Below, one piece after another: positions 1 through 8,597 of a DNA stretch of 15,211 nt. The translations under genes were made by a program, and so were the position numbers. The stretch is taken from assembly GCA_046481785.1 (NCBI GenBank), contig JAWOJF010000384.1, forward strand, positions 1-15,211, read 5' to 3'. Each line of letters begins with the position of its first letter. The stretch's first letter is position 1. The DNA is from JAWOJF01 sp046481785 (GTDB lineage: Bacteria; Bacteroidota; Ignavibacteria; Ignavibacteriales; Ignavibacteriaceae). The notes below the pieces were generated by a model that was given only the letters and a program-made list of their open reading frames with translations, had not been told where the DNA came from and ran no database searches.

Positions 1-626
1 GTGAGGTTTATGCCGGCAGTTATCTTAAAGCAGGTATTTTTGTTGCTATTGAAGCAGCAGTTATTACACTTGGATTGATATATGACAAAAAAGGAGATGA
101 CCAGACAAAGGATTTCCAGGAATATGCAGATGCCAATTGGAGCATACTAAGATACGCAGATTATGTAATTGCACAATATCATGGCGGGGAAGACCCCGGG
201 ATTATTAGAAGCAGAGACCCTTCACTTCGTCCTGATCAACAGGTTAACTGGGCTTTACTTAATGAGAATGAACAAGGTTCACATCATCTTCCATCCTACA
301 GGTCTCAGCAGTATTATGAGCTGATTGGAAAGTATTATCAGTTTACAGCAGGATGGAATGATTTTCAACCTGGCCAGAATCTACCGGATGTCACTCCAAA
401 TCATTTATATTATGCCGGTATACATGCCAAAGCCGATGATTATTACAATGTGGCTGCCAAAGCAGTTATCGGTATTTACGTTAATCATTTTCTAAGTGCT
501 TTCGATGCTGCATGGTCAACAATAAATTATAATAAAAGCATTGCAATGAATATGCGCGTTGAAACTATTCAATATGCCGGAGATGTGGAATATATTCCTA
601 CATTAAATATGAAATTTAATTTCTAG
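1..626 (+). CDS. Uncharacterised membrane protein, C-terminal part (5' truncated by window edge)
   Basis: The reading frame is open from base 3, so the gene begins left of the window; 207 residues are visible. A TTG at 75 lies inside the hydrophobic stretch and is not a convincing start. The visible part begins with an Ala/Ile/Val-rich segment (about residues 4-25, containing AGIFVAIEAAVITLGLI) that looks like a membrane helix, followed by a soluble part rich in Tyr, Asn and Asp (YADYVIAQYHGG, YYNVAAKAVIGIYVNHF). The last residues, ending MKFNF, alternate polar and hydrophobic and finish in Phe, as many outer-membrane beta-strands do, but no barrel can be shown from this fragment. I do not recognise the family. 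It resembles unnamed envelope proteins of Bacteroidota-type bacteria; no function is assigned. Confidence 0.75.
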   Translation, partial: EVYAGSYLKAGIFVAIEAAVITLGLIYDKKGDDQTKDFQEYADANWSILRYADYVIAQYHGGEDPGIIRSRDPSLRPDQQVNWALLNENEQGSHHLPSYRSQQYYELIGKYYQFTAGWNDFQPGQNLPDVTPNHLYYAGIHAKADDYYNVAAKAVIGIYVNHFLSAFDAAWSTINYNKSIAMNMRVETIQYAGDVEYIPTLNMKFNF

Positions 627-804
627 ATTTTTTGTATTTTTATTAGGAACTCATTTCGGATTTGGTGTTTTTTCCCCGATGTGGATTATCCCCGTTTACT
701 AAATGTAGTACCCGGAATCGGGCTGGTGTACTTCTGAAAAAACCTAAAAACTTTCCCAGGCTGGTAGAAATATTCATTCCTTTAATACAACACCTTTCCA
801 TGGA

Positions 805-860
805 AATTCGTAAATTTACTTAATGTTATTAAATCCGTAATCAAAAATCCGAAATCCTCA
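805..860 (+). repeat. Decayed copy of the AATTCGNN/AATCCGTG octamer repeat, abutting der
   Basis: Just before the der start are AATTCGTA (805-812), AATCCGTA (832-839) and AATCCGAA (846-853), followed by AATCCTCA running into the ATG. These words match the units of the well-preserved array at 13951-14098 and lie in the same orientation, but here they are spaced irregularly and diverged. I read this as a degraded array. An AT-rich coincidence is possible because only three units are recognisable. Confidence 0.45.
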
Positions 861-2173
861 TGAATTTACCTTTAGTAGTTATAGTCGGCAGGCCTAATGT
901 CGGGAAATCAACCCTTTTTAACCGCCTTGTAGGCAAAAGGGACGCAATTGTTCACAACCAAAGCGGTGTTACCCGCGACAGGAACTACGGCGAAGTTGAC
1001 TGGGCAGGCAAATATTTTAATCTTATTGATACCGGCGGGTATGTTCCTAATTCAACTGACCTTTTTGAAACTGCCATAAGAGAGCAGGTTGAAATTGCAA
1101 TTAATGAGGCAGATTCAATATTATTTTTGGTGGATGTACGGACAGGGATAAATCCCATGGATATAGAAATTGCCAATATGCTGCGGACAGCAAATAAAGA
1201 TTTTTTCCTTCTTGTAAATAAGGTTGATGCAGAGCAGTATGAGCCCGCAGCCTCAGAGTTTTATTCGCTGGGTGTGGAAAAGCTTTATGATATTTCTGCA
1301 ATTTCAGGAAGAAAAATAGGCGATCTGCTTGATGATATTACTGCAAATTTTGCTGAATTATCTGATGAAGAACGGATTGACCCAAGGCTGAAAATTGCCG
1401 TGGTCGGCAGGCCAAATGTTGGTAAGTCTTCTTTAACAAATGCTTTGCTGGGTTCTGACCGCAGCATTGTAACTGATATTCCCGGTACTACCAGAGACAG
1501 TATTAATTCGATTCTTAAATATTACGGACAGGAAATTATTTTGATAGATACTGCCGGTTTGCGGAAAAAGAAAAAAGTTGAAGAGAGTATTGAGTTTTTT
1601 TCTGCGATACGGACTCTAAAAGCAGTGGGTGAATGTGATGTTGCAGTAGTTATGCTTGATGCAAAATTCGGGTTGGAGAAACAGGACCAAAAAATTATTG
1701 ATGAGGCAGTGAGGTGGAGGAAAGGGATTATTCTTGCTGTTAATAAATGGGATCTGATTGAGAAGGAAACAAATACAGCAAAGAAATTTGAAGACACAAT
1801 ACGGGATAAGCTTGGCGGTATTGATTATGTACCAATCATGTTTATATCAGCGCTTACAAAACAGAGAATATATAAACTTGTTGATCTTGCTCTTCAGGTT
1901 AATGAAGAAAGAAAAAAGAAAATTCCAACAAGCGAATTAAACAATATATTGCTCCCGGAAATTGGAAAAAGCCCGCCCCCCTCTACACCCACAGGTAAGG
2001 AAGTTAAAATAAAATATATTACTCAGGTTGGGGAGCATTACCCGGTTTTTCTCTTTTTTACTAATTTTCCAAAGCTTATTCCTGATCATTATAAAAGGTA
2101 TCTTGAAAAGCTGATAAGAAGGAGCTTTGGTTTTAACGGCGTACCTTTTACCTTAAGTTTTAAGGATAAATGA
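860..2173 (+). CDS. der: Ribosome-assembly GTPase Der (EngA)
   Basis: Tandem GTPase required in bacteria for assembly of the 50S ribosomal subunit; cytoplasmic and ribosome-associated. Domain 1 has the P-loop GRPNVGKS at residues 10-17, DTGG at 57-60 and NKVD at 120-123. Domain 2 repeats the set with GRPNVGKS at 183-190, DTAG at 230-233 and NKWD at 295-298. The C-terminal part (about 355-437) is the KH-like domain, ending in the typical NGVPFTLSFK segment. Length of 437 aa is normal for Der. The ATG at 860 places the first P-loop nine residues in, as in other Der proteins. No clear Shine-Dalgarno sequence precedes it, and the start region overlaps repeat remnants. It is flanked by intergenic DNA on both sides, so probably monocistronic. 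Identification is secure. Confidence 0.98.
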   Translation: MNLPLVVIVGRPNVGKSTLFNRLVGKRDAIVHNQSGVTRDRNYGEVDWAGKYFNLIDTGGYVPNSTDLFETAIREQVEIAINEADSILFLVDVRTGINPMDIEIANMLRTANKDFFLLVNKVDAEQYEPAASEFYSLGVEKLYDISAISGRKIGDLLDDITANFAELSDEERIDPRLKIAVVGRPNVGKSSLTNALLGSDRSIVTDIPGTTRDSINSILKYYGQEIILIDTAGLRKKKKVEESIEFFSAIRTLKAVGECDVAVVMLDAKFGLEKQDQKIIDEAVRWRKGIILAVNKWDLIEKETNTAKKFEDTIRDKLGGIDYVPIMFISALTKQRIYKLVDLALQVNEERKKKIPTSELNNILLPEIGKSPPPSTPTGKEVKIKYITQVGEHYPVFLFFTNFPKLIPDHYKRYLEKLIRRSFGFNGVPFTLSFKDK

Positions 2174-2310
2174 GTTATTTCCCATACATCATTCAAATAT
2201 ACCACGGATGATTGTATGATAATAAATAGAAAGAAATTCGTGCAATCATGCTTTCATGCAGTAATGCATACCCGGGGCGGCATTATTAAGAATAAATAAT
2301 TATTAGTATT

Positions 2311-3663
2311 TTGATAAAACCACAAAAGATAATTGTAGTAGGAGGTAATGCTGCAGGGCCTGCTGCTGCAGCAAAAGCAAAAAGGGTAAATCCTTCCGCC
2401 CACGTTATGCTCTTTGAGGCTGGTAATTTTATTTCTACAGGTACATGTGAAATACCGTATGTCTTGTCGGGTGATGTTAAGGATTATGAAGAAATAGTAT
2501 TTTTTTCTCCCGAAAAATTTAAAGCTGAAAAGGGAGCTGATGTTTTTATTAACCATCGTGTGGAAGAAATAAATACAAAAAGAAAATGTATTAAAGTAAA
2601 AGATTCACTGAATGATAAGTATCTGGATTATGATTATGATAACCTTATATTAGCTACTGGCTCTGTACCCAATAAAATACCTTCTCTTTCCACAACCCTT
2701 ACAAATGTTTTTAATCTTACCAGTATAAAAGATTTAATAGAAATAGAAACTTTTCTTAAAACTAATAGAGTAAAAAATATTGCTGTTATTGGTTCCGGTT
2801 TTATTGGCCTTGAAGCTGCGGATGCTCTTAATCAGAAAGGTTATAATGTAACTATAATAGAAAAGAATAAGCTTCCGCTTCCTTATACTGAACCGGAGAT
2901 GCAGCACCTGGTACTTGAACAAATAAAAAATAAAAATATTCCCTTCTATGGTGAATTCACCGATATGAAGGTTAACTATGATCAAAACAAGGTACTTAGC
3001 CTGAACATAGATGGCAGGATACTTGAATTTGATATGATAATAGTATCAGTTGGTTTTTCCCCCAATGTATCTCTTGCACTTCAGGCAAACCTGGAAACAG
3101 GAGAGTATGGCGGAATTAAAATTGACACGAAACTAAAAACATCAGATCCCAATATTTATGCAGCCGGCGATAATGTTGAAGTATTAAATGGTGTAACCAA
3201 CACATCTGATTATCTCCCGTTTGCATCTCTTGCGCATGAATATGGACATGCTGCCGGTGAAAACGCAGCGGGTGGAAATGCGGTTGTTGAACCTGTTATT
3301 AAAAATTCCGGAATAAAGATTTTTGATAAATTCCTGGTTGATGTTGGTATAACATCGGAAAAAGCTCAAACAAATAGTATTTTATTTGATTCGATATATG
3401 ATGAGGCCTTTAATCTTGTTAAAGTTATGCCCGGCAACGAAAAAATTTATGGGAAAATAATATTTGAAGAGAAGAGTAAAAGAATATTAGGTGCATCATT
3501 TTTTGGCGGAAAAGAAGTTGCAGGATTTGGCGATATTATCTCTGCATTAATTAAACTTAAACAGCCGGTGGATTTTCTTGGAGGAATAAACTATAACTAT
3601 TCTCCTCCTTTGTCCCCCTTTAAAAATTTATTATCCAAACTTGGAAGAAAAGCAGTTAAATAA
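2311..3663 (+). CDS. CoA-disulfide reductase / NADH oxidase-like flavoprotein
   Basis: Pyridine nucleotide-disulfide oxidoreductase of the single-cysteine group (CoA-disulfide reductase, NADH oxidase, NADH peroxidase), which uses FAD and NAD(P)H to reduce disulfides, persulfides or oxygen. Seen: N-terminal FAD-binding segment VVGGNAAGPAAAAKAKR (about residues 9-25), a lone redox-type Cys46 in TGTCEIPY, NAD-binding GSGFIGLEAA from 161, the second FAD motif AAGDN at 284-288, and a C-terminal dimerisation domain ending in a YSPPLSPFKN motif like the YAPPxSxxKD of the family. The residues after the cysteine are EIPY where family members usually have GLPY. Start is TTG at 2311: it puts the Rossmann motif at the very N-terminus and no ATG is available before that motif. 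The flanking genes do not reveal the substrate. Family is secure; exact reaction is not. Confidence 0.85.
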   Translation: MIKPQKIIVVGGNAAGPAAAAKAKRVNPSAHVMLFEAGNFISTGTCEIPYVLSGDVKDYEEIVFFSPEKFKAEKGADVFINHRVEEINTKRKCIKVKDSLNDKYLDYDYDNLILATGSVPNKIPSLSTTLTNVFNLTSIKDLIEIETFLKTNRVKNIAVIGSGFIGLEAADALNQKGYNVTIIEKNKLPLPYTEPEMQHLVLEQIKNKNIPFYGEFTDMKVNYDQNKVLSLNIDGRILEFDMIIVSVGFSPNVSLALQANLETGEYGGIKIDTKLKTSDPNIYAAGDNVEVLNGVTNTSDYLPFASLAHEYGHAAGENAAGGNAVVEPVIKNSGIKIFDKFLVDVGITSEKAQTNSILFDSIYDEAFNLVKVMPGNEKIYGKIIFEEKSKRILGASFFGGKEVAGFGDIISALIKLKQPVDFLGGINYNYSPPLSPFKNLLSKLGRKAVK

Positions 3664-3728
3664 TATACAGCAGCAGGAATTCAAACGTATGCCGCTGCAA
3701 TTCAGAAAATAATCATTCAGGAAGCATT

Positions 3729-4367
3729 ATGAACGTTACACATAAAAATTTTAACTTAATCGATCACCCCTTAATTAAAAGAGATGTTACAGCTTTAAGA
3801 GATATAGAAACTAATCCTGAAAAATTCAGGTCAGCAGTTCAAAGAATATCCAATGTTATGGCTGTACAGATAAGCAAAAATTTTAAATTATCCGAAAGAG
3901 AAATAAATACTCCGCTTGAAAGAACCACGGGATATTATCTTTCGCATGAAGTTGTCCTGGTACCGGTTCTGCGTGCGGGCCTGGGAATGGTAAATGGTTT
4001 CCTGGAAATTATTCCTGAAGCAAAAGTAGGGCACATAGGTTTACAGAGAAATGAGGAAACACTGGAGCCAGTTGAATATTACTATAAAACCCCCAAAAAT
4101 ATTGAATCTGATATTGTAATACTAATAGACCCTATGCTGGCAACAGGGGGGAGTGCAAGTGAAGCTATAAATTATCTTAAAAAAAGAGGAGCAAAAGAAA
4201 TTGTTTTTGCCTGTCTTGTAGCTGCACCTGAAGGAGTTGCTAAACTGGAACAAACTCACCCGGAAATAAATATATTTGCGGCTGTGCTTGATAGAGGATT
4301 AAATAGTAAGGGCTATATTTTGCCAGGACTTGGTGATGCAGGGGACAGAACATTCGGGACATTATGA
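3729..4367 (+). CDS. upp: Uracil phosphoribosyltransferase
   Basis: Pyrimidine salvage enzyme converting uracil plus PRPP to UMP and pyrophosphate; cytoplasmic. The 212-aa length fits the family (about 208-215). Seen: RAGLGM at residues 82-87, the PRPP-binding motif IDPMLATGGSA ending at 143, and the C-terminal uracil-binding region GYILPGLGDAGDRTFGT. The N-terminal HPLIKRDVTALRD segment is also typical. The ATG at 3729 has an AGGA a few bases upstream. Its stop codon overlaps the start of the next gene in an ATGA arrangement, so the two are probably translated together. Identification is secure. Confidence 0.97.
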   Translation: MNVTHKNFNLIDHPLIKRDVTALRDIETNPEKFRSAVQRISNVMAVQISKNFKLSEREINTPLERTTGYYLSHEVVLVPVLRAGLGMVNGFLEIIPEAKVGHIGLQRNEETLEPVEYYYKTPKNIESDIVILIDPMLATGGSASEAINYLKKRGAKEIVFACLVAAPEGVAKLEQTHPEINIFAAVLDRGLNSKGYILPGLGDAGDRTFGTL

Positions 4368-5401
4368 ACAGTATGATATTATCATCAGGGACATGCTTAA
4401 GGATAGTAATTATATTTTTTGTGTTCTTAAAACCCGTTTCAGCACAGGTTTATCCTGATAAAGCCGTTGACAAACTGTTAAAGCAGGGAATCAAAAGTCT
4501 GATTAATCAGGATTTTGCATCTGCAAAAAAATATTTCAACAACCTGGAAACAAAACACCCGGAGATACCTGCAGGGAAAATTTATCTTGCAGGTACTTAT
4601 ATTGCTGAGGCTTATGATAAGTCTGAGCCATACAACCTGGATATTATAAATAAAAATCTCGAAGCAGCCATAGCTCAGGCGGAAACATTAGTGGAGATGG
4701 ATAAATCCAATATCTGGAATATCTATTTTCTTGCACTTGCCAAAGGTTATTATGCATATTATGAAGCCCTCAATGAAAACTGGCTCTCCGCATTTTCTTA
4801 CGGCTTAAGTTCAGTTTCAGCTTTTGAAGAGTGTCTTAAACTGGATTCGGCTTTCTATGAAGCATTTACTGCTACCGGTACCTATAAATACTGGAAAAGC
4901 AGGAAAACAGAATTCCTTAACTGGCTGCCTTTTATTGATGACGAGAAGCAATCCGGAATTGAATACATTCAAGCCGCAGTAGAAAATTCCAACTATAATT
5001 ATTATCTGGGTATTTACTCACTGCAATGGATTTATATAGATAAAGGTGAACCTGGCAAAGCTGTTAGTATATCTGAAAAAGCATTGGAAGAATTTCCCAA
5101 TAGCAGGTTCTTCAAATGGGGGTATGCACGGGCATTGGAAGATATAAATCTTGAAAAAGCAGTTTCAGTTTATTATCAGATTCTTAATTCCTACAAAGAC
5201 AAATCAAATAACTATAACGAAATATTATTAAAACATTTAATTGCACAATGTTATTATAAATTGGGGGAAAGCGAAAAAGCGCTTGTATTATGTAATGATA
5301 TCCTTTCAATTCAAAATCTTTCCGGGTTTGTAGAAGAAAAACTTGGTAACAGGCTGGAACGTGTAAGAACTCTCAGAAAAGATATTCTTGAAGCTAAATA
5401 G
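4364..5401 (+). CDS. Exported TPR-type helical-repeat protein
   Basis: 345 residues of unknown specific function. The N-terminus looks like a signal peptide: a hydrophobic run IVIIFFVFL followed by PVSA, with likely cleavage after Ala27 (VSA|QVY). The mature part is all-helical in appearance with tetratricopeptide-like repeats, clearest around residues 33-70 (KLLKQGIKSLINQDFASAKK), the segment containing EPGKAVSISEKALEEFPNSR, and near the C-terminus (AQCYYKLGESEKALVLCND). TPR folds act as protein-protein docking surfaces. The start at 4364 overlaps the upp stop by four bases; Met4 is an alternative start. Linkage to upp suggests co-transcription but not a shared role. Similar periplasmic TPR proteins are common and mostly unnamed in Bacteroidota and relatives. 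Confidence 0.8.
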   Translation: MNSMILSSGTCLRIVIIFFVFLKPVSAQVYPDKAVDKLLKQGIKSLINQDFASAKKYFNNLETKHPEIPAGKIYLAGTYIAEAYDKSEPYNLDIINKNLEAAIAQAETLVEMDKSNIWNIYFLALAKGYYAYYEALNENWLSAFSYGLSSVSAFEECLKLDSAFYEAFTATGTYKYWKSRKTEFLNWLPFIDDEKQSGIEYIQAAVENSNYNYYLGIYSLQWIYIDKGEPGKAVSISEKALEEFPNSRFFKWGYARALEDINLEKAVSVYYQILNSYKDKSNNYNEILLKHLIAQCYYKLGESEKALVLCNDILSIQNLSGFVEEKLGNRLERVRTLRKDILEAK

Positions 5402-5627
5402 ACTTAGCTGCCTTAATAAGTTTCCCTTTGTCCAAAATCCTGTACCTGAAGATGCCGGGAAGAGTATTGCTCTATACTTATCATGATCTAATAAACGGGG
5501 GAACTTTTAGTTAAAAAAGTAATTAAAAGCAGTATATAAAAGAAGTATAGGTAATTCCGGACTTTAACTATTGATATAAAAACGGTAAATTATAGCTGAA
5601 ATAATGGGATATTGAAAAACTAAAGTA

Positions 5628-7799
5628 ATGAGCATAACAAATCCACAACATAAAAAGATGCTGGAAGATCTTCTGCAGGAGTGCAGGAATCATCTTCCAA
5701 GAGTAGATGAGGCTTTAATTACGAAAGCATTTGAGTTCTGCCTTGAGGCGCATAAAAATGATCTGCGCGCATCGGGAGAACCATACTTTACACATCCATA
5801 TGAAGTTGCAATAATTGTTGCAAAAGAAATTCCGCTGGATGATGTGACTGTTGTAAGTACATTGCTTCACGATGTTGTTGAGGATACAGAGTTTAATCTT
5901 GATATGCTTGCCAAAGAATTCGGGAAAGAAGTTGCCGAGATTGTTGATGGTGTTACGAAGATAAGCGGAATATTTAAAGGGCAGGAGATTACTCAGGCGG
6001 AAAACTACCGTAAACTGCTCCTCTCAATGGTAAAGGATGTAAGAGTTATATTAGTAAAGTTTGCCGACCGGCTCCACAATATGCGTACCCTGGAATATGT
6101 TAATCCCGAAAAACAAAGAAGAATAGCACAGGAAACACTTGAGATATACGCTCCGTTTGCCAACAGGTTTGGTCTTGGAAGAGTAAAATGGGAGCTTGAG
6201 GATCTTTCCTTTAAGGCTTTAAATAAAGAAGCATATGATGAGATAGCCCGGAATATCCAGGGCAAGCGGAAGGAACGGGAAGCATACATAAAAAAATTCA
6301 GTGTGCCTATAGTTGATAAACTGAATGAGTATAAATTAAAATATGATATAAGCGGCAGGCCAAAACATCTTTATAGTATTTACAGAAAAATGGTACGCCG
6401 TAATAAACCGTTCGAAGAAATATACGATCTGTTTGCTATACGAATAATCCTGGATACAGCAAATAATAATGATTGTTATACTACTCTGGGTATTGTTAAC
6501 CAGGTATATTTGCCGGTACCCGACCGCTTTAAGGATTACGTATCAATTCCCAAAACTAATAATTATCAGTCAATCCATACCACAGTAATAGGTCCGGAGG
6601 GAAGGCTGGTTGAAGTTCAGATACGTACAATAAAAATGCACGAAGTTGCTGAGAAGGGTGTGGCTGCACACTGGCGCTATAAAGAGAATAAAACTGCTTC
6701 CGATAAAGACCTTGAAAACTGGGTAAACTGGATAAGGGATATTTTTGAAAATGCATCCAGGGATGAAGCACGTAAAGATTTGCTGGAAAGTTTTAAACTT
6801 AATCTTTACCAGGATGAGATATATGTTTTTACTCCTAAAGGAGATCTGCGCCGCCTTCCTGTAAATTCAACCCCGGTTGATTTTGCATTTGAAATTCATA
6901 GTAAGGTGGGGATGCACTGTATTGGCGCAAAAGTAAATGGCAAAATAGTACCTCTTGATACTATGCTGCACAGCGGTGACCAGGTGGAGATAATTACTTC
7001 TAAAAATCAGCACCCTAATAAAAACTGGGTGAAATTTGTTACTACTCATAAAGCCAAAACTGCTGTCAGGAAATGGATTAATAAGGAAGAAGATGATATA
7101 ATTAATGCAGGTAAGGAAATATGGGAAAAGAAAATAAAGAAGCTTAAATTGTCTTTTACAACTGCTGATATAGTAAAACTTTCTTTAAATCTTAAATATG
7201 AAAGCCCAAGGCATTTTTATAAAGCAGTTGGCGCCGGAAAAATTAATATTGATGATGTATTAGTCGCTTCAAGGGAAAAGGAAAAGAAAGAGAGAAGTCC
7301 TGTTCTTGAATTTGATAACTTTGCCAATATTGCCCGGGATGATATTGGCGGAATTCTGGTAGATGGAAAAAATTCAGGTATTATGTACTCGTATGCTAAA
7401 TGCTGCAATCCCATTCCAGGCGATCCTGTAATTGGATACATAACTATTGGAGAAGGAATTAAGATTCACAGGAAAACATGCAACAATCTTATTAAAATTT
7501 CCGAAAAGGATCCAAGTAAATTAATCCCTGTTCAATGGCCGCAAACCGAAGGCAATCTTTTTGTTGCAGGTTTAACAGTTATGGGAGGCGATTCACCCGG
7601 TATACTTAATGAGCTTTCACATGCCATTGTTGCTTATCAGAATACAAATATTAAGTCTATTAACATTAATAGTAATGACTCAACTTTTGAGGGAAGTATA
7701 ACTCTTTATGTTCATAATCTTGAGCATCTTTCAAGAATAATTGAAAGACTGAAAAAATTGAAGGGGGTTTATTCCGTGGAAAGATTTGAGAGTAATTAA
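5628..7799 (+). CDS. Bifunctional (p)ppGpp synthetase/hydrolase (Rel/SpoT family)
   Basis: Makes and degrades the stringent-response alarmone (p)ppGpp. Domain order is complete for a 723-aa long RSH protein: an HD hydrolase domain with His56, HD at 81-82, ED at 85-86 and FADRLHNMRT at 145-154; a synthetase domain with GRPKHLYSIYRKM (from 243), RFKD at 300-303, NNYQSIHTTV and EVQIRT at 329-334; a TGS domain at about 396-458; a Cys-containing region with CC at 592-593, His614 and Cys618; and an ACT domain from about 647. RFKD is the RXKD form associated with bifunctional enzymes, whereas the synthetase-only RelA of gammaproteobacteria has EXDD there. Because the hydrolase residues are intact, I infer both activities. 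The stop overlaps the ruvX start by one base, so the two genes are likely one transcript. Confidence 0.96.
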   Translation: MSITNPQHKKMLEDLLQECRNHLPRVDEALITKAFEFCLEAHKNDLRASGEPYFTHPYEVAIIVAKEIPLDDVTVVSTLLHDVVEDTEFNLDMLAKEFGKEVAEIVDGVTKISGIFKGQEITQAENYRKLLLSMVKDVRVILVKFADRLHNMRTLEYVNPEKQRRIAQETLEIYAPFANRFGLGRVKWELEDLSFKALNKEAYDEIARNIQGKRKEREAYIKKFSVPIVDKLNEYKLKYDISGRPKHLYSIYRKMVRRNKPFEEIYDLFAIRIILDTANNNDCYTTLGIVNQVYLPVPDRFKDYVSIPKTNNYQSIHTTVIGPEGRLVEVQIRTIKMHEVAEKGVAAHWRYKENKTASDKDLENWVNWIRDIFENASRDEARKDLLESFKLNLYQDEIYVFTPKGDLRRLPVNSTPVDFAFEIHSKVGMHCIGAKVNGKIVPLDTMLHSGDQVEIITSKNQHPNKNWVKFVTTHKAKTAVRKWINKEEDDIINAGKEIWEKKIKKLKLSFTTADIVKLSLNLKYESPRHFYKAVGAGKINIDDVLVASREKEKKERSPVLEFDNFANIARDDIGGILVDGKNSGIMYSYAKCCNPIPGDPVIGYITIGEGIKIHRKTCNNLIKISEKDPSKLIPVQWPQTEGNLFVAGLTVMGGDSPGILNELSHAIVAYQNTNIKSININSNDSTFEGSITLYVHNLEHLSRIIERLKKLKGVYSVERFESN

Positions 7800-8230
7800 T
7801 GAATGAAGAAAACCTTACCAGGATTTTATCAATTGATTTCGGCTTAAAACGAATCGGACTGGCGCTAAGTGACCCGCTATTAATATTTGCATCCCCTTAC
7901 AAAACAATTCTTAATGATAACAAGTTATGGAAAAATTTATCTCAGATTATTAAAGAGCAAAACATTGTTAAAATAATTCTTGGGCACCCGCTTAAGGAAA
8001 GCGGGGAGGTTAATTATTTTCATAAGCAGTGGGAAGAATTTAAAAATAAACTCGAAAAAGATTATAAACTTGAAGTAATACTGTGGAGCGAAACATATAC
8101 TTCATCAATGGCATGGGAGCAGGTTTTACAGAGTGTTACAAAGAAAAAGAAAAGGCGTGATAAGGGGTTAATTGATATGAATTCTGCCGCAATTATGCTC
8201 CGTGAATATCTCGATAAGGAAAAAAGCTGA
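7799..8230 (+). CDS. ruvX: RuvX/YqgF family nuclease (putative pre-16S rRNA processing / Holliday-junction resolvase-like)
   Basis: RNase H-fold protein of the YqgF family, linked in other bacteria to maturation of the 16S rRNA 5' end and proposed as a Holliday-junction resolvase. Seen: IDFGLKRIGLALSDP with Asp13; LGHPLKESGE (62-70) in the usual GxPl position; WSETYTSSMA with Glu98; and IDMNSAAIMLREYL with Asp126. These supply the three acidic residues expected of the active site. 143 aa is a typical length. The Lys/Arg-rich KKKKRRDKG loop just before the last aspartate is normal for the family. The ATG overlaps the stop of the upstream rel gene in a TAATG arrangement, implying translational coupling. 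Confidence 0.93.
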   Translation: MNEENLTRILSIDFGLKRIGLALSDPLLIFASPYKTILNDNKLWKNLSQIIKEQNIVKIILGHPLKESGEVNYFHKQWEEFKNKLEKDYKLEVILWSETYTSSMAWEQVLQSVTKKKKRRDKGLIDMNSAAIMLREYLDKEKS

Positions 8231-8250
8231 AATTAAAGGATTAGGACAGC

Positions 8251-8282
8251 TTTGACTTTCGGTTTTTATAAAACTATTTTCG
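8251..8282 (+). promoter_or_regulatory. Candidate promoter for the BMC shell gene pair
   Basis: The 85-bp gap before the first shell gene contains TTTG at 8251-8254 and TATTTTCG at 8275-8282 with a 20-bp spacer, one mismatch from the Bacteroidota-type pattern TTTG/TAnnTTTG. Read as a sigma-70 type site, it is TTGACT (8252-8257), 17 bp, TATTTT, also well spaced. A 7-bp inverted repeat, AAAGCTG (8223-8229) and CAGCTTT (8247-8253), overlaps its upstream edge and could be a weak hairpin at the end of ruvX. A GGGAG at 8304-8308 serves as ribosome binding site. This suggests the BMC genes are transcribed separately from rel-ruvX. Motif reading only. Confidence 0.4.
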
Positions 8283-8315
8283 GATAACAAAAATAACATA
8301 AGTGGGAGCAAGCCA

Positions 8316-8594
8316 ATGACTCGTGATGCACTCGGAATGATAGAGACTAAAGGGTTAGTCTGTGCAATAGAAGCAGCCGATGCAATGGTAAAAACCGCAA
8401 AAGTTGAGCTTTTAGGTAAGGAAACAATAGGCGGCGGATATGTAACCGTAATGGTGCGGGGGGATGTAGGAGCAGTAAAAGCTGCTACTGATGCCGGTGC
8501 TGCTGCCGCAAAGAGAATTGGTGAATTGGTTGCTGTTCATGTTATCTCCCGTCCTCATGCAGAGGTTGAAGCTATTCTTCCTAAAAGAAAGTGA
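8316..8594 (+). CDS. BMC-H microcompartment shell protein (PduA/EutM/CcmK-like)
   Basis: Single-BMC-domain protein of 92 aa whose family forms hexameric tiles of bacterial microcompartment shells. The sequence is canonical: ALGMIETKGLVCAIEAADAMVKTA at the N-terminus (residues 5-28), a glycine-rich pore loop TIGGG at 37-41, then VTVMVRGDVGAVKAATDAGAAAAKRIGELVAVHVI and a short tail ending LPKRK. The IGGG pore loop predicts a small central pore that, in relatives, passes metabolites. The ATG at 8316 has a good ribosome binding site and puts the domain start five residues in, as in PduA. It is separated from the next shell gene by three bases. No encapsulated enzyme, aldehyde dehydrogenase or vertex protein gene lies in the window, so the metabolic type cannot be assigned. 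Confidence 0.97.
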   Translation: MTRDALGMIETKGLVCAIEAADAMVKTAKVELLGKETIGGGYVTVMVRGDVGAVKAATDAGAAAAKRIGELVAVHVISRPHAEVEAILPKRK

Positions 8595-8597
8595 TTT

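Noticed and set aside
1522..1797. 91-residue minus-strand ORF inside der, and similar antisense ORFs in upp, rel and the flavoprotein
   Set aside because: They lie opposite strongly conserved coding sequence and show no motif or start signal of their own.
8223..8253. Inverted repeat AAAGCTG/CAGCTTT as a terminator for ruvX
   Set aside because: Only 7 bp of mostly weak pairs with a 17-bp loop, and the T-rich stretch that follows is interrupted; it also overlaps the promoter-like motif.
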